64,000 nt of DNA from SIG644 sp045613985 (GCA_045613985.1 JAZLCA010000036.1:1-64000), one strand, 5' to 3'. Positions 52,469-61,031 are shown, counted from the first letter of the stretch. Numbers and translations: made by a program. Notes: generated from the letters alone by a model not told the origin.

Positions 52469-53473
52469 TTAGGGTTCTTCGGTGACGACAGCGTCCATTA
52501 GCGTACCGTCCTCGGCAAAAGTGAGCGCGAGATATCGGGGTTTGGTTAATTCTTCGTCAACATAGTACCCTTCACTATTAAAGTAGTATCCCCGCTCAAT
52601 GGTGTAACAGTCGGTGTTATCTCGAGAGTGCGCGTAGTACTCGTTCCAGCGGGCGCGGATAAACTTACGTGCATCCTCCTCCGGAGTTTTATTTTTCTGA
52701 AGGAACTCGCTCATAGCAGTAAGCAGTTCTTCCTTTTTCGGAAATTCCTGGGCATTGTCGGGACGATGAATTTCGGGGATATACGGCATATCGCCGGTTA
52801 AGTAATATTCTTCTGTTTTACTCTCGTAGCGGGCAGAAAGCAATACACCGGCAGACGAGAATGTCAAGTGCAAAAGTTCGCGCGTTTCCTCCCATGCTTC
52901 ACTGTCCGACTGATAGGAAATGGAATAGGTATCCGTAACGGTACCGTCCGACTCTGTGGAGTAGTATAGCTTCTCGTCCCAATGTACGATAAATACGTAT
53001 CGTTCATCCTCCTCCAAGCATTGCGCCTCTGCCAGCGCCGTTTTCAAGGCAGTGTAAATGGCACGGTCGGACTGTTTGATAAAGTCCGCGGGAGTAAATG
53101 ACAGTTGCACGGCGAGAAATTCCTCGGTGCGCTCGGTCACGGGAATCTGCGGTAGTGGCTCACCGCCAAGTTGTTCTTCCTCGGGTGCCAGGGGCTTTCC
53201 TCCGGTTGGTCCGATACCGTCAAACCAATCGTCGCACCCGACCGTGCTCGTCATCAGCGCAACGGACAAGCCGGCCACCGCGATGGTGCGCCCGAGTTTT
53301 TGCCGCTTTTCCAACTCGCGCTCCAAATACCGCACCTCTTCCTCACACTTGGGGCAGGTGCCAAGGCAATCGCCCTTGTGCTTGCACTCGGAGGTGATGA
53401 ACTCAATGTCGTTGTTCTCTGCGATCTGACGGCGGATCTCCTTTAAGATTTTACAGCGCTTTTTGCCTTTCAT
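52469..53473 (-). CDS. Cys-rich lipobox protein with GG-x-P motifs and a C-terminal domain (paralogue B)
   Basis: A 334-residue paralogue of the next gene. The N-terminal 80 residues match it (Cys at 7, 30, 36, 40, 43; hydrophobic segment ending STVGC near 78-80). There are two GG units (TGGKPLAPEE, LGGEPLPQIP), then a soluble domain of about 220 residues containing two similar halves, each with a tyrosine-rich stretch and an LTF-x-x-x-G-x-L turn (VLLSARYES; TLMDAVVTEE). ATG 53473 follows AAAGGAG; an upstream in-frame TTG overlaps that site. First gene of the putative B-A-radical SAM unit; gap to A is 33 nt. Confidence 0.85.
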   Translation of the reverse strand: MKGKKRCKILKEIRRQIAENNDIEFITSECKHKGDCLGTCPKCEEEVRYLERELEKRQKLGRTIAVAGLSVALMTSTVGCDDWFDGIGPTGGKPLAPEEEQLGGEPLPQIPVTERTEEFLAVQLSFTPADFIKQSDRAIYTALKTALAEAQCLEEDERYVFIVHWDEKLYYSTESDGTVTDTYSISYQSDSEAWEETRELLHLTFSSAGVLLSARYESKTEEYYLTGDMPYIPEIHRPDNAQEFPKKEELLTAMSEFLQKNKTPEEDARKFIRARWNEYYAHSRDNTDCYTIERGYYFNSEGYYVDEELTKPRYLALTFAEDGTLMDAVVTEEP

Positions 53474-53572
53474 CCAAATTTCTCCTTTCAAACAGGGAAA
53501 ATTTTTGTTTCACTATATAAGACGACAAAAATCCGGAAATCTTCCATATTTTTTGGATTTTTTCAAAAAAAT

Positions 53573-54460
53573 TTATTTTTCTTGCAAAAGCCTTGCGTAA
53601 ACGTCACGTGCCGTCCGGTCAATGCGGGCAACCTCTTCGTCGGTCGCCGTCGTCAAACGTTTGACGCTCGGCTTGCCCCAGATATCAAACAGCCGCGGAC
53701 CGATCCAAGTCCGATATTCGCTTTTCTCCAGCACACCGCGCAAAATACTCAACGCTGCCGCCCGAGGCCGCATGAAAATAACCTTCATGGGATATTTGAT
53801 GATGGCAAAAATGAGGGGCGGATAATGTGAGGTGATGTTGGTAAAGGTGATGCCGGGATGGGCGATCGCAAGCGTTGCCTGCTTCTCGTGGCGAAACAAC
53901 TCATGCAAACCGTACATCAGATATCTTTTGGCGTTGCCGTAGACACGGCTCGCCTTTTTTCTTGTGCGGAAATCGACGTCGCTTTCATCCGTCACCGAAT
54001 AATTGTGAGCGATGCTACCCACCGCGATCACCCGCCCGCCACGTTCGCGCAAACGCGGAAGCAGACGGCAGGTCATGTAATACGGAGAGACAAAATTGAT
54101 TTGAAACACGTTGTCATATCCCGTATCACAGATACATCGCGGAATGCTGTAAGCTCCCGCATTGTGGATCAGTACGTCAAATTCGCGTCCCTCCAGCGCC
54201 TCGCACGCACAGCGCACCGATGCCATGTCGGACAGATCCAAGGGGATGCGGGAGAGATGCGCGTCGGGATATTCAGACAAGAGATCACGCTCCAGCGCCT
54301 CTGCCTTTTTTTGATTTCGATCGAGCAAAATCAACTCCGCCCCCAAAGACAGCAAATGCCGGCATAATTCCCTGCCAAGTCCGCCTGTTGAGCCTGTGAT
54401 AGCCACCGTTTGACCGCGGAGCAACGTGGCATTTCGCTTGATCCAGCGTTTTACGTTCAT
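53573..54460 (-). CDS. Short-chain dehydrogenase/reductase (SDR)
   Basis: A 295-residue NAD(P)-dependent oxidoreductase of the classical/extended SDR fold. The dinucleotide site TGSTGGLG (about 22-29), NAG near 100 and the catalytic Y-x3-K in YGNAK near 175 are seen, and a Ser before it is at GSIAHN. The C-terminus is rich in basic and aromatic residues, resembling the retinol dehydrogenase-like group. ATG 54460 follows AAAGGA by 10 nt. Substrate unknown; no pathway genes are near. Confidence 0.85.
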   Translation of the reverse strand: MNVKRWIKRNATLLRGQTVAITGSTGGLGRELCRHLLSLGAELILLDRNQKKAEALERDLLSEYPDAHLSRIPLDLSDMASVRCACEALEGREFDVLIHNAGAYSIPRCICDTGYDNVFQINFVSPYYMTCRLLPRLRERGGRVIAVGSIAHNYSVTDESDVDFRTRKKASRVYGNAKRYLMYGLHELFRHEKQATLAIAHPGITFTNITSHYPPLIFAIIKYPMKVIFMRPRAAALSILRGVLEKSEYRTWIGPRLFDIWGKPSVKRLTTATDEEVARIDRTARDVYARLLQEK

Positions 54461-54492
54461 GAACAAAATTCCTTTCTGATACTATAAGTCAA

Positions 54493-54520
54493 GCGGCGAC
54501 TGCTCACTCGCAGCCGCCGC
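54493..54520 (-). terminator. Terminator after the uL15-like gene
   Basis: GCGGCGGCTGC pairs with GCAGTCGCCGC, 10 of 11 positions, around a 6-nt loop on the minus strand; only a weak T-tract (CTTGACTTAT) follows. Confidence 0.6.
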
Positions 54521-54536
54521 TCGTTCGGTATGAAAA

Positions 54537-55160
54537 TCAGCGGATCTTAATAACGGTACCGCCCGTCAATTCGATCATCTTGATCGCCTGAATGGAAAAG
54601 CTGTGCGCCTTGACACTCAAAGGCTTGGTCAACTCTCCGTCAGCCAAAATCTTGATGCGCTTGATCTTTTTGGAAACCAGGCCCTTATGCTTGAGCACGT
54701 CGAGCGTGATGTGATCGTGCGCTTGGAAGGCCTGATCAATATCGCCAATATTGATAAAGCCGCGCTTGCCATCCGTCTTGGGACCTGCTTCTGCCTTAGG
54801 AACAACCACCGGCGAGATCTCTGCATCGTCATCGTCGTCATCGTCGTACTCTTCCGGCTCATCTTCATCTTCTTCAATGACGAAAGCCAGAGCAACTTCA
54901 TCGCTGAGCATTTCGTCCGCCTCGATCGCGTTGATGTGATCAACGGGTGCCGGCAAATGGGGCTCCTCCACCTGCTCCTCAGGCAACTCCTCGGCAGGTT
55001 CCGGCTCCGGTTCCGGGGCAGCCCACCGCTCCTGTTCTTCCGGAGCCTGGACTTTGTTCTTTTTGCCGAAATACTCGCTCAAAATGCTTGCGCCAAACGC
55101 GCTGATCGCAACGACAGCCAAAGCATCGACAACACCTACAATGATTGATACAATACCCAT
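54537..55160 (-). CDS. Membrane-anchored uL15-like protein
   Basis: A 207-residue protein with three parts. Residues 2-26 form a membrane helix (IVSIIVGVVDALAVVAIS) and 30-125 an acidic, Pro/Glu/Asp-rich linker. Residues about 133-207 strongly resemble the C-terminal core of ribosomal protein uL15: ITLDVLKHKGLVSKKIKRIK, ILADGELTKPLSVKAHSFS, then IELTGGTVIKIR. In real uL15 this region touches 23S rRNA, but here no rRNA-binding N-terminus exists, so it is not the ribosomal gene. ATG 55160 follows GGAGGAG. It has its own strong promoter. Ribosome tethering or a new small fold use are both possible; function unknown. Confidence 0.8.
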   Translation of the reverse strand: MGIVSIIVGVVDALAVVAISAFGASILSEYFGKKNKVQAPEEQERWAAPEPEPEPAEELPEEQVEEPHLPAPVDHINAIEADEMLSDEVALAFVIEEDEDEPEEYDDDDDDDAEISPVVVPKAEAGPKTDGKRGFINIGDIDQAFQAHDHITLDVLKHKGLVSKKIKRIKILADGELTKPLSVKAHSFSIQAIKMIELTGGTVIKIR

Positions 55161-55231
55161 AAAAACTCCTCCTGTTATTCTATTTAGAATCTTCGGCGGC
55201 ATCCGCAACCGAATTTTATATTCTTATAGTG

Positions 55232-55260
55232 ATTATATCATAACATTTTTGATTTGGCAA
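55232..55260 (-). promoter_or_regulatory. Promoter of the uL15-like gene
   Basis: TTGCCA (55260-55255), 17 bp, TATAAT (55237-55232) on the minus strand. Confidence 0.85.
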
Positions 55261-55306
55261 TACTTTTTTTGAAACTTTTGCACATATATTTTGTTTTTTA
55301 TATGAC

Positions 55307-55421
55307 ATTCAAGAAGGCATGAGCTGATCAAAGGAGCCGTGCGAGAAAAATAGTCCTTGACGATCAACTCCTGATCCATTGATAACAGCGTTCCGTCCAG
55401 GTCGAACAGCACCGTAGAATT
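55307..55421 (-). pseudogene. Remnant of a HAD-family hydrolase
   Basis: The minus strand encodes VLFDLDGTLLSMDQELIVKD, the DxDGT first motif of HAD phosphatases, and about 15 more plausible residues; then homology ends. The natural start (an ATGA overlap with the preceding gene's stop, 55428-55425) is out of frame by one base, and the rest of the gene is absent. It is a frameshifted 5' fragment. Confidence 0.8.
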
Positions 55422-55425
55422 TTAC

Positions 55426-56460
55426 TCATACCTGCTTCTCGCCATCCCCGCGGTGCTTTACTGCCGCATAAGTATCCTTTTGCGAGCATCCTGCGCGTCC
55501 GCCGCCCGCACAAGCGCAAGCGCAGGCACACGCGCATCCGCGTCCACCGCTGTGAGAAGAGGTCGCCTGATGCTTGGCACGCGCACTGCTATACCGCGGA
55601 TTGACGCGCCCGTACACGTGAACGTGGTGACCGTATCCGCAGATAAATCCGCGTCCGCGGTGATAGGAAACGTAGCTATCAACAATATATACCTCTGCAA
55701 CAAGCAACATAATAATGAAGAAGATTATCGTCATCACCACGCCGAATTTCGTCTCCCACAGCTCGTCGTACACACCGCTATCGTCAAACGGCTCGTAGTC
55801 CACCGTGCTCTGACCGTCAAATTCATGGGGATCGGTATAGCGCACGTTCATCATCACGTACTCACCGCACGCCATCTCTCCCTGCCAGACGTGATCCCCT
55901 TCGGGACCGCCGCTCTTCCACCGAAATTCGTAATGCTCAACAGGCGTGGCGTTGAACCAGCCGGGGACGAACTCGTGGAAATATCCCTCATCGTCGCGGC
56001 AAAGAATCCGCTTCTGATTGATCTTGAACGTAAGCTCAAGCACGGCACCTGCGCTGTAAGCGCGGTCGAGGTCGATGCGAACGCCGGTAAAACCATCCTC
56101 GTTTTGCTTGGTGATGGTATTGATATTGGGGGAATTGTAGGAGCGGTCGATGGTAAACTGCTCGTTGGCCGTTCCGATCTCGATCCAGGTCAGCGGCTCG
56201 CTTGCGTCCAGCGGGATCCACTTCAAATAGTATTCAATGTCCAACGATCCGTCGGCCAAAGGCGTCACCGTCACGCGGTAGTCTTCAATCGTGTCCTGTG
56301 GCGTGGGATGATACCATATTGCAAACAAAATAAGCGCAATCTGTATCACGGCGCATATGCACAGCCATACCGTATTCTTTTTGGGGAAGGTGCGATTGGC
56401 AAGAATTTCCTCTTCGGAAAAGGGATCCTTTTTCACTTTCGGCTCTTTGTTCTTTGCCAT
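55426..56460 (-). CDS. Membrane protein with Cys-Ala repeat tail
   Basis: A 344-residue protein with two membrane helices (about 29-50 and 250-275) enclosing an extracytoplasmic beta-rich domain of about 190 residues that resembles DUF2207-type domains (DYRVTVTPLADGSLDIEYYL start). After the second helix comes a His/Arg/Ser-rich cytosolic segment and the tail CACACACACAGGGRAGC (Cys at 309, 311, 313, 315, 317 and 325). The repeat uses mixed TGC/TGT and GCG/GCC/GCT codons, so selection keeps the peptide, not a DNA repeat. ATG 56460 is 2 nt after the stop of the SPASM enzyme, giving coupling. The tail looks like a substrate for it. Similar tails occur in other Clostridia. Confidence 0.85.
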   Translation of the reverse strand: MAKNKEPKVKKDPFSEEEILANRTFPKKNTVWLCICAVIQIALILFAIWYHPTPQDTIEDYRVTVTPLADGSLDIEYYLKWIPLDASEPLTWIEIGTANEQFTIDRSYNSPNINTITKQNEDGFTGVRIDLDRAYSAGAVLELTFKINQKRILCRDDEGYFHEFVPGWFNATPVEHYEFRWKSGGPEGDHVWQGEMACGEYVMMNVRYTDPHEFDGQSTVDYEPFDDSGVYDELWETKFGVVMTIIFFIIMLLVAEVYIVDSYVSYHRGRGFICGYGHHVHVYGRVNPRYSSARAKHQATSSHSGGRGCACACACACAGGGRAGCSQKDTYAAVKHRGDGEKQV

Positions 56461-56462
56461 GA

Positions 56463-57845
56463 TTACACGCCTCCTTTCCCATTTTGTGCGCGGAAGGGAC
56501 ACAGCAAGGCCTCATCCTCGCTCATGCGCCGCAAAGCTTGAGCTCTTGGATGCTTCCAGATGCCCTTCCAGCGATCCGTCAGGATATTACCCAGTCCCGC
56601 ATCATCGGTCAGCCAGCTTTGACAAGGCACGACCGTTCCGTCGGGAGAAATCGCCATATTGCTCAAGGCCGCGCCGCAGGAGGGCACGTTGAGCCCCAGC
56701 TCTTGCAATGCTTGCTTGGCGATCAGGCCGGGAGAGGTGAAATCCATCTCCATGCCGTGCTCGTCGCAAAAGGCCTTGGCGGCGCGGAGAATGTCAGTCA
56801 GCTCTTTTTCGGTCAGATCGTACGCCTTGTGATTTTCCCGTGCCGTTCCCGTGCAGATCAGGCCGCTGACGGTAACGAAACGAACGCCCAGCGAGTGAAT
56901 CAGCGAAAGCGTTGCCATATAGTCGGCATTGAGTGAGCACAGAGGCGTGTTGACGCTGACGTCCAGCCCGGCATTCACGGCCGACGCAATACCTCGCACG
57001 GTATCGGCATGATGCTCGCTCCCAACCAGCTTGTTATGTATCGCCTCGTCCGAGGAATACAGCGTGATCTGCAAGCTGTCAAGACCGCCCTGCTTTAATT
57101 TAGCCGCCAGTTCAGGCGTCAGCAGCACGCCGTTGGTGTTGACGCGGGTGACGAACCACTTAGCGTATTCCACAAGCTCGGCAAGATCCGCCCTTTGCGT
57201 CGGCTCGCCCCCCGTAAAGGTCAGCATGGGAATGCCTGCCGCGCGCAGTTTATCGATCACACGTCTCCATTCGTCCGTGGAAAGCTCGCTTTTTTTAGCA
57301 TAGGTCTGCCCTGCGGCGTAGCAAAACAGACACTTCTGATTGCACTGCCAACAGCCCTCACCGTCCGTCATGGCACGGATCATCAGGTCCATGCGGTGGG
57401 GAGCCCCCATGTGCTTGGCATAAGAGCGAATGGAAAGCTTTTCGATATCCTCGTCCACGTCACCGCCGCGGGCGATTTCAAATATAACGTCCATCATATA
57501 GGCAAGATCTTCGCGCACGACACGCGCGTCGGTACCGGGATAGACGCGGTGGGTGCGCTTGATGGTGCGCTCAGTCAGCTCCGCGATATCCTTCTGGCTC
57601 ATCTCTCGACCGTCAAAGACGTTGACCTCGTCGATCAGCGCCGACAGCAAAACGGACCAGGAATAGCCAAGCGGCAACAGATAATAGCCGTTGAGAATGA
57701 CAATATATCCCGGATTGCGAAACAAACGGGGCGTCGGCGGCACGAGATGAATACGCACCACGCCCGGTCCATCGGGATTGAAGGTACAATGTTTTACGCC
57801 CGCCCGCCATGCGCGCAGCTGCGCCAGTTTATTTTGTAGTCCCAT
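56463..57845 (-). CDS. Radical SAM/SPASM-type enzyme
   Basis: A 460-residue radical SAM protein. The cluster motif C-x3-C-x2-C is CNQKCLFC (about 167-174), then FTGGEPTQ (GGE intact) and TNGVLL. The C-terminal part has the extra Cys pattern of SPASM-like domains (CGAALSNMAISPDGTVVPC with a further Cys near 450), which holds auxiliary clusters in peptide-modifying enzymes. Residues about 30-80 are a leader-type domain (GYIVILNGYYLLPLGYSW) that may be PqqD-like. ATG 57845 follows GAGG; an upstream ATG lacks a site. It is transcribed first, from a perfect promoter, and its probable target is the Cys-Ala tail downstream. Confidence 0.88.
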   Translation of the reverse strand: MGLQNKLAQLRAWRAGVKHCTFNPDGPGVVRIHLVPPTPRLFRNPGYIVILNGYYLLPLGYSWSVLLSALIDEVNVFDGREMSQKDIAELTERTIKRTHRVYPGTDARVVREDLAYMMDVIFEIARGGDVDEDIEKLSIRSYAKHMGAPHRMDLMIRAMTDGEGCWQCNQKCLFCYAAGQTYAKKSELSTDEWRRVIDKLRAAGIPMLTFTGGEPTQRADLAELVEYAKWFVTRVNTNGVLLTPELAAKLKQGGLDSLQITLYSSDEAIHNKLVGSEHHADTVRGIASAVNAGLDVSVNTPLCSLNADYMATLSLIHSLGVRFVTVSGLICTGTARENHKAYDLTEKELTDILRAAKAFCDEHGMEMDFTSPGLIAKQALQELGLNVPSCGAALSNMAISPDGTVVPCQSWLTDDAGLGNILTDRWKGIWKHPRAQALRRMSEDEALLCPFRAQNGKGGV

Positions 57846-57873
57846 AGCAACCTCACTTTGATTTGATAGTTCC

Positions 57874-57902
57874 ATTATATCTCAATTTCACTTTCGTGTC
57901 AA
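57874..57902 (-). promoter_or_regulatory. Promoter of the SPASM enzyme operon
   Basis: Perfect TTGACA (57902-57897), 17 bp, TATAAT (57879-57874) on the minus strand, directly abutting the pflA terminator. Confidence 0.9.
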
Positions 57903-57907
57903 GACAA

Positions 57908-57935
57908 AACGAGGATGCCTTTCGGCATCCTCGTT
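57908..57935 (-). terminator. pflBA terminator
   Basis: AACGAGGATGCC and GGCATCCTCGTT are perfect 12-bp arms with a 4-nt loop, followed by TTTGTCTTG on the minus strand. Confidence 0.9.
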
Positions 57936-57943
57936 GGTCGATT

Positions 57944-58666
57944 CTATTTTCGGGGCAGCAAGTCTTGACACACTCGCTGTTGCATTTTTTCCACCATGGC
58001 CGCCGAGGGCTCGTCGTAGTCTTTAAAGCGGAAAGGAATGCTCATCTGCCCGTACTTGACGGCGCACATCTTTTTAAAGGGCAACAGTTCGACGGTGTCA
58101 ATGCAGGGGTGACTGCCCACAAGCTCGCGCAGAAAAGCAATATTTTCATCGGTGTCGTTGAGCGTCGGAATAATGACCTGGCGAAGCGTGGTGGCAATTC
58201 CCCGCTCGTTCAGATAATCGAGAAACGCCAGAGGCGCGTCCATGCCACATCCCACGAAAGCACGGTATTGCTCATCCGTCGGGTATTTGACATCCAACAG
58301 CACCCGATCGGTGACCGAAAGCAGTGCTTGAACGTCATCGTTCCACACGCCCCCCGAAGTATCCAGACAGGTGTTTATCCCCTTCTTTCGACAGGCATCG
58401 AAAAACACTTGGACGAAGCCCGCCTGCAAAAGCGGCTCGCCGCCCGAAACGGTCACCCCGCCGGCAGTGCCAAAATATTCACGGTAGCGCACGGCCTTGT
58501 CCGCCAGCTCGTCGGCATCGTACTGCGTACCTCCGCGGCAGTCCCAGGTATCGGGATTATGGCAGCATCCGCACCGCAAATTGCACCCTTGGGTGAACAC
58601 GACGAAGCGGACACCGGGACCGTCCAGCGTGCCCAACGTCTGGATGGAATGTACCCATCCCGTCAT
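57944..58666 (-). CDS. pflA: Pyruvate formate-lyase activating enzyme
   Basis: Radical SAM activase of 241 residues that creates the glycyl radical on PflB. Cluster motif CNLRCGCC (C-x3-C-x2-C, about 29-36) with the following HNPDTWD, SGGEPLLQ near 74, LLDVKYP near 130 and IIPTLNDTDENI near 180 are all standard. An extra Cys inside the motif (GCCHN) is unusual. The start ATG 58666 follows GAGGTG; the pflB stop ends at 58668, so the genes are coupled with 1 nt between. Confidence 0.94.
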   Translation of the reverse strand: MTGWVHSIQTLGTLDGPGVRFVVFTQGCNLRCGCCHNPDTWDCRGGTQYDADELADKAVRYREYFGTAGGVTVSGGEPLLQAGFVQVFFDACRKKGINTCLDTSGGVWNDDVQALLSVTDRVLLDVKYPTDEQYRAFVGCGMDAPLAFLDYLNERGIATTLRQVIIPTLNDTDENIAFLRELVGSHPCIDTVELLPFKKMCAVKYGQMSIPFRFKDYDEPSAAMVEKMQQRVCQDLLPRK

Positions 58667-58667
58667 C

Positions 58668-60899
58668 TTACAGCACCTCGTGGAAGGTACGGCTGATGAC
58701 CTCGCGTTGCTGTTCACGGGATAGCTTATGGAAATTGACGGCATAACCCGACACGCGGATGGTCAGGTTGGGATAAGCCTCGGGGTCCTCGTAAGCTTTC
58801 ATGAGCGTTTCACGGTTGAGTACGTTGACGTTGATATGATGCGCTCTTTTCGCAAAATATCCGTCCAAAATGGAAACCAAATTGCTCACTCGCTCCTCTT
58901 CACTTCTGCCAAGCGCAGCAGGAGTGATAGAGAAGGTATTGGAAATACCGTCGCGGCAATCGTCGTAGCTGATCTTGGCCACCGAGTTGAGCGATGCCAA
59001 AGCACCGTTCTTTTCACGGTTGTGCATGGGGTTGGCGCCGGGAGCAAAGGCAGCGGTTGCCTTTCTGCCGTCGGGAGTCGCGCCCGTGTGCTTGCCGTAC
59101 ATGACGTTGGAGGTGATGGTCAGCACCGACAGCGTGTGGATCGCCTCACGGTAGGTCGGCGTCTTGCGCAGTTCGGTGATGGTCTTGTGGGTGATCTCCT
59201 TGGCAATGAGGTCAACGCGATCGTCATCGTTGCCAAAGGTGGGGAATTCTCCTTCGGTATTGAAATCAACAACAAATCCTCGGTCATCCTTCACGGGCTG
59301 TACGGATGCATACTTGATCGCACTGAGCGAGTCGGCAACGACGGAAAGTCCCGCAATACCAAAGGCCATAAAACGCTCGACGTAGGTGTCGTGCAAAGCC
59401 ATCTGGGTTTTTTCATACGCATACTTATCATGCATATAATGGATGATATTCATGGTGTTGACGTACAGCTTGGACAGCCAGGCAAGATAAATATCAAACC
59501 GCTCTGTCACCGCCGCATAATCCAGCTTATCCCCTGCCAGCACCGGCATCTGAGGGCCAATGCGCAAGCCGCTGGTGGTATCGTAACCGCCGTTGATGGC
59601 GATGAGCAACAGCTTAGCCAAATTGCAACGCGCGCCAAAGAACTGCATCTGTTTGCCCACCTTCATGGCGGAGACACAGCAAGCAATGGCGTAGTCATCG
59701 CCGTAGACGGGGCGCATGACGTCGTCGTTTTCGTACTGGATGGAGTCGGTATCGACCGAAACCTTGGCGCAGAACGCCTTAAAGGACTCCGGCAGGCTGT
59801 TGGACCACAGCACCGTCAGATTGGGCTCGGGAGAGGAGCCCAGCGTGTAAAGCGTATTGAGCATACGGAAGCTGGACTTGGTAACAAGCGTTCTTCCGTC
59901 CTCGCCCATGCCGCCGACGACCTCGGTGATCCACATAGGATCGCCGCCGAACAGCTCGTTATATTCCCGGGTGCGCAAATGGCGAGCCATGCGAAGCTTG
60001 ATGACGAAATCGTCCATCAGCTCCTGTGCGCCCTCTTCAGTCAGCGTGCCGTTTTGCAGGTCACGCTCCATGTAAATATCAAAGAAAGTGCTGACACGGC
60101 CCAGCGACATCGCCGCGCCGTTTTGCTCCTTAATGGAAGCAAGATAGGCAAAGTAGGTCCACTGGATAGCCTCGCGGGTATTCTTGGCGGGCTGGCTGAT
60201 ATCATAACCGTACATAGCAGCCATTTCCTTCATATAGCCAAGGAAAGCGATCTGCTTGGCTACTTCCTCATCCAGACGGATGTGTTCCGCATCAAAATCG
60301 CCGTCGGCCAGTTTAGCCTTATCCTTTTTCTTTTCTTCAACAAGACGATCTACGCCATACAACGCCACTCGGCGGTAGTCGCCAATGATACGGCCGCGGC
60401 CATAGGCATCGGGAAGACCTGTGATTACGTGGCACTTGCGTGCCTGACGCATTTCGTCCGTATAGGCGCGGAATACGCCGTCGTTGTGAGTGGTGCGGAA
60501 GCGAAATTCCTCCTCCACCTTGGGGCTGAGCTTGTAGCCGTACGCCTCACAGGCATTACGCACCATGCGCATACCGCCAAAGGGATTGACGCCCCGCTTC
60601 AGCGGTCTGTTGGTCTGAAGACCTACGATCAGCTCGTTGTCCTTGTCGATGTAGCCGGGAGAATAGCTCGTCAGCGACGAAACCGTCGCTGTATCAATAT
60701 CCAGCACGCCGCCCTGCTGACGCTCCAGCGCAAACAAAGCCTGCACCTTTTTCATCAGCTCGCTCGTACGCCGACTGGGACCGGACAAAAAGTCGCTCCC
60801 GCCCTCGTAAGGGTTGTAGTTGGTCTGGATAAAGTCGCGAACGTTGATCTCCTCCTGCCAGACGCCCTCTTTGAAACCTTGCCAATTTGTGTGTTTCAT
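58668..60899 (-). CDS. pflB: Formate C-acetyltransferase (pyruvate formate-lyase)
   Basis: Glycyl-radical enzyme of 743 residues that converts pyruvate and CoA to acetyl-CoA and formate in anaerobic fermentation. The catalytic Cys pair is in AIACCVSAM (about 405) and the glycyl radical is Gly 718 in RVSGYAVNF near the C-terminus; both are intact. Normal length for the family. ATG 60899 follows AAAGGAG. It is the first gene of pflB-pflA, driven by a strong promoter. Confidence 0.97.
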   Translation of the reverse strand: MKHTNWQGFKEGVWQEEINVRDFIQTNYNPYEGGSDFLSGPSRRTSELMKKVQALFALERQQGGVLDIDTATVSSLTSYSPGYIDKDNELIVGLQTNRPLKRGVNPFGGMRMVRNACEAYGYKLSPKVEEEFRFRTTHNDGVFRAYTDEMRQARKCHVITGLPDAYGRGRIIGDYRRVALYGVDRLVEEKKKDKAKLADGDFDAEHIRLDEEVAKQIAFLGYMKEMAAMYGYDISQPAKNTREAIQWTYFAYLASIKEQNGAAMSLGRVSTFFDIYMERDLQNGTLTEEGAQELMDDFVIKLRMARHLRTREYNELFGGDPMWITEVVGGMGEDGRTLVTKSSFRMLNTLYTLGSSPEPNLTVLWSNSLPESFKAFCAKVSVDTDSIQYENDDVMRPVYGDDYAIACCVSAMKVGKQMQFFGARCNLAKLLLIAINGGYDTTSGLRIGPQMPVLAGDKLDYAAVTERFDIYLAWLSKLYVNTMNIIHYMHDKYAYEKTQMALHDTYVERFMAFGIAGLSVVADSLSAIKYASVQPVKDDRGFVVDFNTEGEFPTFGNDDDRVDLIAKEITHKTITELRKTPTYREAIHTLSVLTITSNVMYGKHTGATPDGRKATAAFAPGANPMHNREKNGALASLNSVAKISYDDCRDGISNTFSITPAALGRSEEERVSNLVSILDGYFAKRAHHINVNVLNRETLMKAYEDPEAYPNLTIRVSGYAVNFHKLSREQQREVISRTFHEVL

Positions 60900-61002
60900 A
60901 CGTTTCTCCTTTGTTTGAAAGAATCGCCCAGACGGTCGGCATTGCTGCTTTGCACTCCCATGCGGTACTCCGCAAATCCGTCAGTCATACAAAGCCAATG
61001 GT

Positions 61003-61031
61003 AGTATACACCAAAAAAGAGCAATTGTCAA
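61003..61031 (-). promoter_or_regulatory. pflBA promoter
   Basis: TTGACA (61031-61026), 17 bp, TATACT (61008-61003) on the minus strand. Confidence 0.88.

Noticed and set aside
54537..55160. The ribosomal uL15 gene rplO
   Set aside because: The N-terminal rRNA-binding part is replaced by a membrane helix and acidic linker, and no ribosomal-protein operon is near.
58728..61004. A 758-codon plus-strand frame opposite pflB
   Set aside because: Antisense to pflB with intact active-site Cys and Gly; no promoter or ribosome-binding site for the plus frame.
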